This document shows, piece by piece, positions 35,126-45,669 of a DNA stretch of 64,000 nt. Below the pieces are notes generated by a model. The model was not told the DNA's origin. It saw nothing but the letters and a program-made list of their open reading frames with translations, and searched no databases. The position numbers were made by a program, and so were the translations under genes. The stretch spans positions 101,639,132 to 101,703,131 of the forward strand of contig OU015496.1 of assembly GCA_907164885.2 (NCBI GenBank), given 5' to 3'. Numbering within the stretch: the first letter of the stretch is position 1; every line of letters starts with the position of its first letter. Origin of the DNA: Dolomedes plantarius (Eukaryota; Arthropoda; Arachnida; Araneae; Dolomedidae).

Positions 35126-36682
35126 TAAATTAACAAAGTATTCAAAAAGTAATAATTTAACGAAGTAAAAAATTAAGACAAAAAATAATTTAATTGAAAA
35201 CAAAATAAAATTAATTTTAAATAAATTTATAATATAGTCAGCAGAAGAGTACTTAAAAAGTGGAAATAAATAAATTAAATAACCGATATAACAATTTGTA
35301 ATACCCCGCTATCTACACATTATAAGTTTTGACTAAATATCTCTTCAGCAGAGAATTGCATGAATAGTTTCCTTAATTCATCAACTTTTGATTAATTAAA
35401 AATTAGGAACAAAGCCACTGTCTCTGCGGAAACAAATTATAAACAACTTGGAACAAGTGAAATCTGATAAAAAATTTTTTCTCAAATTTAATCGAAAAAC
35501 GCTGTATTATATTCGTAGTATTATTGTTCTCACAGTTAAGGATTTTCATTATTCGCCAGTCTGTTTGCTTGTCCTTGCAGAATCAAATTTTGAATAATAG
35601 ATTCATACTAAAAAAAATCCTTTGATTTTCAAAGAAAGCTATAAATACTAAATGGAATGCATGCTACTTTGTTTTGATTGAATCTAAATTAAATACCCCA
35701 AAGGAAGGAACCAAAGGGATGTTTAAATTAAATTTCGTTTGAAAATTTCTAATTATGAAGTTTTACTGAAATGGATAGGAGTTTTCTGAAAGGTAAATCA
35801 GATTCCTTCCATTTGACCACGCCGATGAATGTCGAAACAAAGAATCTTTATTTTAATTTTCAACTCTTCTTTATAAGAAATGCTCTCCGATAAATTTCCA
35901 ATTACTTTACACACCGCTTCAAGGGAATCGTTTACAGTTACAATTCGTCTACACTGCGACAACAACTCGTAGATGACGCTTCACTATTGTGATTTTCGGA
36001 ATAACGCCAGTTGAGCGAATTAAGCTGGAACAGAGAATGGGTTAGTTCATACAAATTAATAATCTGGCCGTACACATAGAGATACCTAGCATTTTTTAAA
36101 AAATGTAAGTTCAGAAACAAACGCTTATTTTAACACTTTCACAGTCAATAGTAAAGTTTTGTTTTAAACAAATTAACTTTAAACTTTGTCGTAGCTTGGC
36201 TTTCGTGAAAACCTGAGTCAACGTTCAGATTTACATTGTTTGGAACAAATTTTTGAATTAAGAACGCAAAATTTTGGTCTTTTTCCTTCCTTTTATATTT
36301 TATATTCACTAATTTGTTTTTTTTAACATCTTATTTAGTTGAACTAAATTTTATCGATGTCAGTATGCATTTTTAAAATTTTCTGCGTGAAATAAATGTT
36401 TTTTTATTTGTTTTAATATATTTTTGGTTTCTTGTAATAACGTCATTTTTAGCTTCAGATATTTTAACGTAGGATTACGTTCTTCCATAACGGTCCTCCG
36501 GAAAGGAAAATTTACGCTAAAACCGTCAATCCGTACTCCGCGAGTTATAATTTTGGCAACCTGCCAAACGTAGTCTGTATCGCTTGGACAATCAGTAATC
36601 AGTTAAAAAGAAAAGTACCAAAATGCGTCAAAATTTTGCATACATATATGTATATATATATACATACGTATATATATACAAT
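35126..36682. other. Gene-free stretch
   Basis: AT-rich; no supportable gene. A GC-richer patch at 36480-36600 is open on the minus strand for about 85 codons without a clear start or homology. Confidence 0.5.
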
Positions 36683-36945
36683 ATTTTTTTACAATGCGGG
36701 CATTTGACTCTTGATGACAATTCACCCTATAAACATCACGAAATCTTGTTGGCTTCTTTATTATGGGAGCAGCATTTAAGTGAGCCAACACCGCTCCATA
36801 TGAGGGAACAACACAAAAACGTCCAAGACTTACTCGGAATTTGAGCCCAAGACATGGAAGCACACTTTGTAGAACTAGGAGATGACAAATCTGCACAGCA
36901 TAGGCAACCACCATGCTTAGCTCACTTATAACAAGAAAGATACTT
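36683..36945 (-). mobile_element. tRNA-derived SINE with poly(A) tail, copy 2
   Basis: The tail is a T run at 36684-36690 followed by acaatgcggg, as in copy 1 (tttcaatgcgg). Shared body: ttattatgggagcagca and gagggaacaacacaaa. On the minus strand the head holds a weak box B (gggctcaaattcc) and box A (gagctaagcatggtgg). More diverged than copy 1. Confidence 0.6.
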
Positions 36946-37422
36946 TGGGCCACAACTACTGGGTAAGCTGAATTTGTCCATTTTCATATAAGTAACCCAT
37001 CTAAAAGGCATTTTACCCCCATATTTTAGGTAATCTCTTGAATTTACAAATTTTGCTTCCTATACAATCCTTATTCACAAATTTACAAAGTTGTTTCCGT
37101 CCAAGTTAAATGTCAAGTATTCATTTTACTTTTTTAAATTCGAAGTAAAATGAAAGGGATAACAAAAACCCTTAAAAAATGATGGGGTATATATTTTTAT
37201 GACACCTTTATTATTGCGTTACAAGATTTCAAAACGCACCACAATTGTAAAATAGGGAATTATATAATAATTTAAAGTCAATAGATCCCTTGTACTGACG
37301 GTTCATGTTTTGAAGTTATTTTATCGAACAATCTTTTCCTTATGTTAGGGAACAGATGATATCTTAACGACTTTGAGAGTTGTATTGCAGTATGTAATTA
37401 CTACTACTACTACTACTACTAA
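36946..37422. other. Gene-free stretch ending in a (CTA)n/(TA)n repeat
   Basis: AT-rich without a gene. A (CTA)n then (TA)n run at 37400-37437 is the left border of the insertion stack. Confidence 0.6.
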
Positions 37423-37437
37423 TATATATATATATAT

Positions 37438-38311
37438 TGTTATGAGGGGTACCAGAGATACCCCTTTGCGTTGTGTAAATTTAGGGAGGTGAACTCCAAA
37501 GGTAACTATGCGTTTATAAATAAAAATAACAACATTTATTATACAATATTTTACAAGAAAAGGTCGGGTTTACATATTATATTTAAGATCTTGGCTATAC
37601 ATATTTTTAACCGAATTAGGGCATACTTCATCCGCTTCCTGCGGCATAACCATTATGGGTCGAGTGAAATAAAAGTCTCGTAATCTCTCAGAAGGCATGA
37701 GCACTATTTAGAGGGGGAATTTATGACCAACCTGGGGAGATTTGAAGAAAACAGCAGAGCATGGCTTCGTTGAGGTACTTCTACAGGAGGAGGATTTAGG
37801 CATCGGGTAGAAATTCATGTGGCTCTTCACTGGCGGAAGCAACAGGATTCGGTGCTGGCGGTTGAAGACGGGTATCTCGCCATTTTACGGGGGCGTCTTT
37901 CCTTCCCAGGCTCTCTTGCAGCTCGCTACCTCCAATCGCTCCCTCGCTCTCTCTCCGAACGTCGTTTTCTCCCACACTCGGGTCTCCTACATTCTTCATT
38001 ATAACCCCTCCCCAGGTTAGTTATTCACGTAAATTTATTGCCTCTTCGAGTTTTTTATTCGAGGGCAGGATGCTCTGACATTCCCATGGTTGACCCACGT
38101 GGTACGCTTATTTCCAAGAAAATTGGAAGTCCGTTGAATTTCCTGGAATTTCTTTCCCGCGTCCTGAGGAATTCAGGAGGGGTGATGTTTCTTGGAAAAT
38201 TGGTGCAGTTCCAATATGGCCGTTTTATGCCCCGTAATCGTGTTGGAAGAACAAAATGGCTATAACGTTGGAAGGAGTTCAAAATGTCCAAATTGTGGAT
38301 CCTTCACAACA
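37438..38311 (-). mobile_element. Solo LTR (874 bp) inserted in a TA repeat
   Basis: Ends are TGTTATGAGG and TTCACAACA, a TGTT...AACA inverted pair. Both flanks are TATAT, compatible with a 5-bp target duplication but trivial in a TA repeat. GC-richer than its surroundings and without retroviral genes. On the minus strand the putative R-U5 end is ...ggtacccctcataaca with AATAAA-like signals shortly before, so minus orientation is preferred. The frames inside have no homology. Gypsy-type origin is inferred from size and ends only. Confidence 0.6.
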
Positions 38312-38353
38312 TATATATATAAATAATAATAATAATAATAATTTATATATATA

Positions 38354-38537
38354 CAGTTGGCTCTCTGTTTAACGACTTTCAAGGGACTGTGAAAAATCGT
38401 CCTTAAGTAGAGGTCGCACATAAACAGAATTTGTGAAAAAATAACATTTCCCATAACGTCGGAGGGGCCGGGACTGGGAAATGTCGTCTTTAAATAGAGA
38501 TCGTCGTTAAGTAGAGCGTCGTTAAACAGAGAGCCAA

Positions 38538-38540
<3 letters not shown>
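38354..38540. mobile_element. Pogo/Tigger-like MITE, TA-flanked (187 bp), copy 1
   Basis: Perfect 23-bp TIRs begin CAGTTGGCTCTCTGTTTAAC, with TA on both sides (38352-38353, 38541-38542). Internal motifs tttcaagggac and gggactggg are shared with the MITE at 42553-42725. No transposase. Confidence 0.9.

Positions 38541-38614
<74 letters not shown>
38541..38614. repeat. (TA)n microsatellite between MITE and Tc1 element
   Basis: 74 bp of TA repeat. Its continuation on the other side of the Tc1 insertion is 40024-40057. Confidence 0.95.
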
Positions 38615-38617
<3 letters not shown>

Positions 38618-40023
38618 TGCTGGCCACTCAAATTGCAACACTCAGAAAGACCAGAGATATCACAACAAAATTTATTTTGTAGATAACATGTTGGCCAAGT
38701 ATCAAATGATTAAATTTATAGACTTCTGTGAAGTGTGGTTCCTGCCAAAATCAGTAGCCAGAGTAGCCGGCATTGTTGGAGATCACCGCTGCCACACGCC
38801 TCGGCATTGATACAAAGAGACTTTGGATGAGTTCTTGGGGTACAACAGACCAAGCAGCTTCCACACGTTGCCAAAGTTGATCTGCTGTGGCAGCTGGGGA
38901 TGGAATCTTGGTCAATCGTAGAGCAACCATGGACCACATGTTTTCTATCGGCGAAAGATCCGGAGAGCGAGGAGGCCAGGGAAGCAATTCAATCTGGCGA
39001 TTGACGAAGAACCGTTGAACAATGCGTGCCACGTGTGGTCGCGCATTATCCTGTTGAAATATGTCTGTGGGCAAGCCCTGAAGGTAAGGAAGGACAACTG
39101 GCTCCAACACCTCGGAGATGTAGCGCTGGCTGTTTAAAGTACCGGCAATGCGTACTATAGGTGTGCCAGAGTGATATCCAATACCGCCCCATACCATAAT
39201 ACCCGGTGCAGGACCAGTGTGGCGGTGCATAACGCAGCTGTTCAGCATCCTCTCTTCACGGTGTCTCCAGACTCGAATGCGACCATCGTGGTGTTGCAGA
39301 CAGAAGCGTGACTCGTCAGTAAAGACAATTTCATTCCATTCTGCCGTCCACATCCTTCTGTCATCGCACCATTGGCGGTGGAGACGTCTGTGGTTCTGCG
39401 TCAGGGGTAGACAAAGCAATGGACGTCTTGCGGACAGACCACTCTGCTGTAAACGGCGTCGAATGGTACGCGCAGACACTGGATGATGCGTTACAGACTG
39501 CATGTGCTGTGCTATGGTTCGTGATGTGACTGAGCGATCCGTCACTGCCATGCGCACAATTTGCCTATCATTACGTGAAGTGGTACGCTGAGGTGGATGC
39601 GATCGAACACGCCGGTCCGTCGTACCCTCCTGCATCCAACGATCACATATCCGTATTACAGTTGTTTGGTTTCGTCCAACACGACTACCGATTTCTCTGA
39701 AAGATAATCCACAATCTCGGTAGGCCACTATCCTTCCTCTGTCGAACTCGGATACTTGATCAAAAGATGATCGCTGTTTTCGACGAGGCATAATTGATCG
39801 TTTTTTTGAAAAAACCACAAGAAAAACACAATTGCCGAACTTGAAATCGTCGAAATCTCGAAGCCTTAAATAGCGCTTTGAAGTGGCGCCACAGGCGCGC
39901 GTGATGTGCGTCTGCGCTGAAATTCTAATCATTTGCATATCTCACCTCCGCTAATGCATGTTGTAAATTTCATGTTATTTGCATGTTTCCTTCAGGGTGT
40001 TGCATTTACAGTGGCCAGCAGTG
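38615..40023 (-). mobile_element. Complete Tc1-like element with intact transposase (1409 bp)
   Basis: TA target duplications lie at 38613-38614 and 40024-40025. Ends are inverted: CACTGCTGGCCACT, then caaatt/gtaaat, then GCAACAC. One intact transposase gene occupies the minus strand. Length, TIRs and TA target are those of the Tc1/mariner superfamily. It is the best-preserved autonomous-looking element in the window. Confidence 0.93.
38751..39791 (-). CDS. Tc1-like transposase, DD34E, intact 346 aa
   Basis: The enzyme excises and reinserts its element at TA sites. I chose the ATG at 39791 (MPRRKQRSSFDQ), not the in-frame ATG 147 bases upstream, because 346 residues and an HTH start at this point match the Tc1 family and the upstream residues lie in the 5' UTR. 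Domains: paired-like N-terminal HTH (about 10-60: FDRGRIVAYRD, GRNQTTVIRICDRW), a second HTH (about 75-120), then the DDE core with D159 (FTDESRF), D248 (QQDNARPH) and E283 (SPIENMW), 34 residues apart. No internal stop or frameshift. Typical of Tc1 elements abundant in spiders. Confidence 0.95.
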   Translation of the reverse strand: MPRRKQRSSFDQVSEFDRGRIVAYRDCGLSFREIGSRVGRNQTTVIRICDRWMQEGTTDRRVRSHPPQRTTSRNDRQIVRMAVTDRSVTSRTIAQHMQSVTHHPVSARTIRRRLQQSGLSARRPLLCLPLTQNHRRLHRQWCDDRRMWTAEWNEIVFTDESRFCLQHHDGRIRVWRHREERMLNSCVMHRHTGPAPGIMVWGGIGYHSGTPIVRIAGTLNSQRYISEVLEPVVLPYLQGLPTDIFQQDNARPHVARIVQRFFVNRQIELLPWPPRSPDLSPIENMWSMVALRLTKIPSPAATADQLWQRVEAAWSVVPQELIQSLFVSMPRRVAAVISNNAGYSGY

Positions 40024-40055
<32 letters not shown>

Positions 40056-40057
40056 TA
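40024..40057. repeat. (TA)n spacer between the two divergent Tc1-like elements
   Basis: 34 bp, TA repeat with tacacatatata, the remainder of the microsatellite hit by both elements. Confidence 0.9.
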
Positions 40058-41410
40058 CACTCATGGACAAAAACATTAGCGCACCAAGAAATAATTGCGG
40101 GATCGTAACGAAACTTGCAATGAAGGTACATGTCGGGGAGATATGCAAATGATTAGAAATGCAGCGTGATTGCGCATTACGTATACCCGGTAGAGGGCGT
40201 TGAACGTCGTACTCTGTGGAGTATAAAACAGGTAACCAAAGCTTGTTTGAGTGTGCTGAATCATTTACAAAGGAAGAGCTGAGATAGACATGCCATTACG
40301 CCGTGTTCGAAGACAATATAAGCAGTTGTCGCAGTTTGAGAGGGGGAGAATCGTCGGGAAGATGGAAACTGGGTGGTCAGCTAGGCGAGTAGCTCGTCAA
40401 TTAGGCCGCTCTGATTGTGTTGTGAGGAGGTGTTGGGACTAGTGGACCCAAGAGATGTCATGTACACGAAGACCAGGCTCAGGACGCCCTCGACAGACCA
40501 GTCGTCGAGAAGACCGCCACATCGTAAGAAATGCACGCGTACAGCCAACTGCTTCATCGGCCGCCATCCAGGCACAGGTAGCACCTTCACTAGGGGCCTC
40601 TGTGTCTTCTCGAACCATACGAAGGCACCTGGCTGAAGGACAGTTGGTATCGCGGCGCCCATTACGTGTGCTGCCCTTGACGCCCACCCATCGACGCCTC
40701 CGTTTGGAGTTTTGCCGCGCACGAGGAAACTGGACTGCAGCGGAATGGAACCAGGTCGTCTTTAGCGACGAATCCAGATTCAATCTCGGCAGTGATGACA
40801 ATCGTGTTCGTGTGTGGAGTTCCCGTGGTGAACGCTTCAATCCTGCCTTTGCTGTACAGCGACACATCGCTCCCACAGCTGGTGTGATGGTAAGGGGTGC
40901 CCTTGCCTACAATACACGGTCACCCCTAGTATTGTTCCGTGGCACCATGACAGCCCAGCGGTATGTTCATGAAATCCTGCAACCACATGTGTTGCCACTC
41001 ATGCAACGGCTCCCAGGAGCCATTTTTCAACAAGACAATGCTCGGCCTCATACGGCAAGGGTGTCACAAGACTGTCTCCGCACTGTTACTACCCTTCCTT
41101 GGCCTGCCCGATCCCCAGATTTGTCTCCAATCGAGCATATCTGGGATCATTTGGGACGACGAGTTGGGCATCGCACGAGTTTGAACGAACTAGAGGCAAG
41201 GTTACAGCAAATATGGAACGAAAAATCTCAAGACATCATACAGAACTTGTATGACTCAATGCCCGATCGTATCGCATCGTGCATTCGCGCTAGAGGGGGT
41301 CCAACGGAGTATTAACTCCTCCGTTCTTTTGCCTTTTTCTCTGAAAGAAATTATCCTTTTTCTTTAAATTAAAAAGAATTATTAATTATCCTTTTTCTTT
41401 AAATTATTTC
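40058..41410 (+). mobile_element. Second Tc1-like element, 3' TIR missing
   Basis: The 5' end CACTCATGGACAAAAACATT follows TA at 40056-40057, in the same TA repeat as the previous element but in the opposite orientation. The coding region runs to 41315. After it the sequence becomes repetitive (attatcctttttctttaaatt twice) and no inverted copy of the 5' end is found, so the 3' terminus was lost or degraded near 41410. It should not be mobile as it stands. Confidence 0.88.
40290..41315 (+). pseudogene. Tc1-like transposase with premature TAG
   Basis: The ATG at 40290 starts MPLRRVRRQYKQLSQFERGR. The frame is uninterrupted except for TAG at 40440-40442 (codon 51), in the first HTH right after VVRRCWD. 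The remainder (from 40443) is open to TAA at 41313-41315, 341 codons in all. The DDE core is present: VFSDESRF, QQDNARPH and SPIEHIWD. By hand count, 32 residues separate the second Asp from the Glu, versus 34 in the neighbour. Closely resembles Tc1-like transposases of orb-weaver spiders. The single stop makes this copy non-functional unless read through. Confidence 0.92.
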
Positions 41411-42339
41411 TTTAAATTTCTTTGTATTAAAAAAATAATATTACACAACGCACCCAACTAACTTTTATTAAAAATAATTACGTACTAAACCACATAATTA
41501 CGAATCACGCCCAGATAAGTAAAACAAGAGCAGGCATTACGACAGAAAGAAGTACCCAATTCTGTACAATGGTTTAGAAAACATTTTTAAAGCATCGGAC
41601 AGGTTTAGGTACTTCTTATATTGAAAATAATATTTTTTAAAGATATATAAGCAAACAAAGTCGTCTTGGAGAAAACTGACTTAGGCACTTCCTGTACGAA
41701 GCCACAGATATATATATATATATATATATATTCATACAGTAAAACTTTTATAGTAAATATTAATGCCTCAATATAGCCAACGGCGTAAAGCAATTCTCTA
41801 TCCTGACGATACAGGCTATGAAATAATATTCAAAACAACATCTGTACTTTGCCAGATCTTCCTCTGAGAGAAATTTCTGAGAGTTTGATCGACTCCTGCC
41901 TGAAGTTAAAAGTTTTCTCATTAAGCGCCTAGTGTAGTTTTAAAGTATGTATTAACTTATGACGAACTTCAAAAGCAGTTCATCTCGAGACAAAGTGAGT
42001 TGGAGGAAAGAAAAAGAATTCCGAAAGTAAGATAAAGGGATTCTACTTTCTGATTCTGCTTAAGCTGAGAAGAATTCGCAAGCTCTTATTCTCATGTATA
42101 GTATATCCATGTTATAAATATAAAACGAAAGTCTAACGACCGTATTATGAACAAAATCACATTCCTTCAGTTCCTGCATGACATTTAATTTTTCCTGTAG
42201 TCATTTTAGAGTCATCTGGAAAAAAATACATTTTAAAGTGATTCAGTTCAAATTGGATTTTTCACGAAAGGGATAAAAATTTATTCCCTAATGTAAAAAT
42301 TTAATTACACATTCAATTTTTGTACGAATATGGAATATA
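41411..42339. other. Gene-free stretch
   Basis: AT-rich; a (TA)n run at 41707-41730. No supportable gene. Confidence 0.55.
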
Positions 42340-42750
42340 AGTAGATTGACGATTGTAAAGTAATCTCTTTAAAAGTGATTAGTTTAAATTTGTCGACAAA
42401 ATTCTCTGTTATCCTCACGAGTAAATATTAATATATTAGTATATAGATATTACATTAGTAGTTTAGCGGATGCAAAGTAATCTCTTGAAAAGTGATTATC
42501 TTATATTTGTCGACGAAATTCTCTGTTATCCTCACGAGTAAATTTTTATATACAGTGGAATCTCGATCTATCGTTTTTCAAGGGACCAAATGAACTGAAC
42601 GATAAATGCGGGAAAACGATTGATGCGGGAACATAACAAAGAAATAAGATCGTCGGGACTGGGTGAAATAAACGTCACATACGGGAAAACGATGATTCCG
42701 AAAACGATAGATCGAGATTCCACTGTATATGGATAGAGATATTACTTTAT
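42340..42750. repeat. Tandem duplication (117-bp period), second copy split by a MITE
   Basis: tgtaaagtaatctct at 42354 is repeated as tgcaaagtaatctct at 42471. Both copies contain tctctgttatcctcacgagt. The second is interrupted at 42551 by the MITE and resumes at 42728 (tatggatagagatattac, matching tatagatattac of copy 1). Confidence 0.8.
42553..42725. mobile_element. Pogo/Tigger-like MITE, TA-flanked (173 bp), copy 2
   Basis: Perfect 25-bp TIRs begin CAGTGGAATCTCGATCTATC, flanked by TA (42551-42552, 42726-42727). Shares tttcaagggac and gggactggg with the MITE at 38354-38540, but the TIRs differ, so they are related subfamilies. Confidence 0.9.
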
Positions 42751-43026
42751 TCGTCGATTTGCCCAGTCCAGTTACTCTTATTTGAATTTAATTATTTTTT
42801 AAAAGGGATTTAAAATTTTCAATTTGAACTTTTTTTGATTTTATTATTCCAGTTTTAACGAAAATCACTTAAAATTCCCCTAAAATTTCTTTCGAAAAAG
42901 GAATGTGCTAATGCCCTTTTACCTCTTCGGGCTAAATAGCGAGCGAGGGATGACCCAGATTTTGATATTTGAAATTTGGATTTTATTGACTGTTTCCAAA
43001 CATCAACTTCTTTAATGACGAAAATG

Positions 43027-43765
43027 TTAATTGACTTCAATTAGAGCTCTACTTTTTTATCATAGCAGAAGAAGGGCATAAAATTAAAAGTCAGTGATAT
43101 GTCTTTGTAGACAGCACATTACCCGAAAAGTTAATTCAATTAGAGCTCTACTTTTTTATCATAGCAGAAAAAAGTATAAAATTTAAAAGTCAGTAATATG
43201 TCTTTGTAGACAGCACATTACCCGAAAATTTAATTGACGTCAATAAGAGGTCTACCTTTTATTATCATAGCAGAAAAACGGCATAAACTTTAAGTCAGTG
43301 ATATGAATCTGCAGACAGCACATTTACCCAAGAAGATAATTGACTTTAATTAGAGCTCTACTTTTTTTATCATAGCAGAAAAAGGGTATACAATTTAAAA
43401 GTCAGTAATATGTCTTTGTAGACAGCACATTACCCGAAAAGTTAATTGACTTCAATAAGAACTCTACTTTTTTAATCATAGCAGAAAAAGGGCATAAAAT
43501 TTAGAAGTCAGTGATATGTCTTTGTAGACAGCACATTATCCGAAAATTTAATTGACTTCAATAAGAGCTCTACTTTTTTTTTATCTTAGCAGAAAAATGT
43601 CAGAAAATTTAAAGAAATTTAAAAATCAGTGATATATTTTTGTAGATAACACATTTCCCGACACGTCAATTGACTTCAATAAGAATTCTAATGCTTCCTA
43701 TCTTAGCAGGAAATTTTCATAAAGTTAAAAAGTCAGTCATATGTCTTTGTGGTGAACACATTACC
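43027..43765. repeat. Tandem array, 7 copies of a ~105-bp unit
   Basis: Units start near 43027, 43131, 43230, 43336, 43442, 43548 and 43665. Each contains ttaattgacttcaat, agagctctactttttt, atcatagcagaaaaa, aagtcagtgatatg and ttgtagacagcacattaccc. Divergence grows toward the right end, and the last unit is the most altered. No coding potential. Confidence 0.92.
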
Positions 43766-44340
43766 AGACTCAAATTCTCCTTTCTTGTTCTTAGAGAATA
43801 CGCAAGCCAAATTTCAAAATTTTGCCGGGTATTAATGTCCATAAAATTAAAGTAAAACTCGCCACAACCTTAAAAAATTGTCGCTTGATAGCAAAGTGAA
43901 AAATAATTTATGCAGTTAAAAACAGTTTACATTCATAAAACTCACATTAAATAGCAAATAAACAAATCTCATACTTTAACACATGACAGGCACACAAGGC
44001 TGATGGAGACTCGAAGAAGTATTTATTTTCAGTATAGATTTGGTGTAGAATTAACAGAAAGGAATATCTGGATTGCCTTAGAGAGGGAAAGCTTTTAATG
44101 AAATTTTCCTATCTGCTTGAAAATATATTGCTATGCTTCCCAAGAGGTATTTGTTAAGTTGTTGTGATATTCAAAGGTATTTCTACTAAGACTACATCTA
44201 CTTTCAATCATGTAATTAATTGTATCGTCTTATTCAACAATTCGTTAATATAGATATTCCTTAAAAGCTGGTATTAAGATACAGTTGACAGCTTAATAAT
44301 AATAATAATAATAATATATATATATATATATATATATTAT
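43766..44340. other. Gene-free stretch ending in (AAT)n(TA)n
   Basis: AT-rich, no gene. A compound microsatellite lies at 44293-44338, directly beside the fold-back element. Confidence 0.55.
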
Positions 44341-44665
44341 TTAACTCCATCGAAATAAAGTCACATCCTCTAATCTCCCATTTGAAACATTTATTTTTTA
44401 CAAGACCACACACACACACATATATATATATACGTGTGTGTGTGTGTGATCTTGTAAAAAATAAATGTTTCAAATGGGAGATTAGAGGATGTAACTTAAA
44501 TAAAGTCACATCCTCTAATCTCCCATTTGAAACATTTATTTTTTAGAAGATCAGACACACACACACACACGCACACATATATATGTGTGTGTGTGTGTGA
44601 TCTTGTAAAAAATATATGTTTCAAATGGGAGATTAGAGGATGTGACTTTATTGTGATGGAGTTAA
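44341..44665. mobile_element. TTAA-flanked fold-back element made of four alternating inverted arms
   Basis: TTAA at 44341-44344 and 44662-44665 borders CTCCATC...GATGGAG. Between them one arm (containing cacatcctctaatctccc and atttgaaacattta) appears four times as forward, reverse, forward, reverse. Arm pairs close over (CA)n(TA)n(GT)n loops near 44425 and 44580; the middle junction aggatgtaac...gtcacatcct is also inverted. The whole segment can fold into one long hairpin or two shorter ones. Likely a piggyBac-type MITE with a tandemly doubled palindrome. No protein is encoded. Confidence 0.8.
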
Positions 44666-45669
44666 ATATTTCCAAAATAAGGTAAAATTCAATTTTTAAA
44701 ATTTTTACTTATAAAAAAATTAGAATACAGATTTTTAAATTTCAAGGTACCCCCCTATCTTTTATGTTTTAGTACATCCGAAAAGTAAAAAAAAAAAGTC
44801 AAACAACTAGAAACTTCTCAATTATGTATTCGGGTGCTTCCATGATTGATGTGTTTGCTTGATGTTTCTTTTTCAGCAACTTCGCGTAGACTTCAACTGG
44901 AGCAGTGTATTAAGGAAGAAAATAAATTTTCTAGCTGGGAGATTTAGAACCCTAAAGCAATCTTCACGCGCATTCATCAGGCACCGGTAACAAATGGTTC
45001 TTCCCACTCCACAGTCCATTTTAATTCAAGAAAATCTTTTATCTTCTATTTCGACATCGATTTAGAACGAATCGAATAGAATTCCATTAACTTTTTTTTC
45101 GAGATTATTTCATTACCATTTTGAGAAACATACTCACTTTCCGTATAAATCATCGACAGCTTTCGATCGTTTGTGTTGCACCTCCTTTTCACCGATAAGG
45201 AAGCACAGAGTTTAAGTGAATCATTCGTCAAAAAGTCACTTCAAAGTAGCGCAGTATTGTAAATATCAAGAGAAATATCCCCCCTATCGGAAAATTTCCA
45301 TCTTCTTTATTTCAGATACGTGTTTTTTCTCTTTTGTTAAAAGTACTGTATGAAAAGCTGTAAGAGATGATATCAAATATCTCGGATCGAAACGGTTACA
45401 GAAAATCCCGTTTTTTGCTTAGGGAATAACTAAGAATCTGTTGATGTTGAATATAATGTTGATATACTGCAGATATTTATCCTTTAGACGTTTGATTTAT
45501 TTATGTTTTTTCCCGTTGCATAACATATTATGCAATACGAGGGATATAAAATATTTTCTATTGATTATTAGATACTATCTTGTGTATCTGGTGAAGTAAA
45601 ATTATTGAAAATTCTTTCACAGGTAAGAGAGCATATTTTTACCCATACGGATTTGCAGTTAATATTTTC
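44666..45669. other. Gene-free stretch
   Basis: No supportable gene. A minus-strand frame at 45231-45046 has a GTGAGTATG donor-like site inside it but no recognisable homology. Confidence 0.45.

Noticed and set aside
36480..36600. GC-richer patch open on the minus strand (CPSDTDYVWQVAKIITRGVR)
   Set aside because: No start, no clear splice sites and no family match; could be chance or mobile-element debris.
37796..38265. Several 60-78-codon frames on both strands
   Set aside because: They lie within the solo LTR and have no motif; GC-richer composition explains the open frames.
38260..38631. 123-codon frame across the TA repeat
   Set aside because: It spans a MITE and (TA)n microsatellite; no protein-like sequence.
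39217..39486. Plus-strand frame opposite the Tc1 transposase
   Set aside because: Shadow of the minus-strand coding sequence. The same applies to minus-strand frames within 40381-40876 opposite the second Tc1.
43027..43765. Regularly spaced repeats that might suggest a CRISPR-like array
   Set aside because: The whole ~105-bp unit is repeated, including what would be spacers; the genome is eukaryotic and no cas genes are present. It is a tandem repeat.
45046..45231. Minus-strand frame with internal GTGAGTATG, tested as a receptor exon
   Set aside because: Peptide does not resemble any nAChR region; only a donor-like match supports it.
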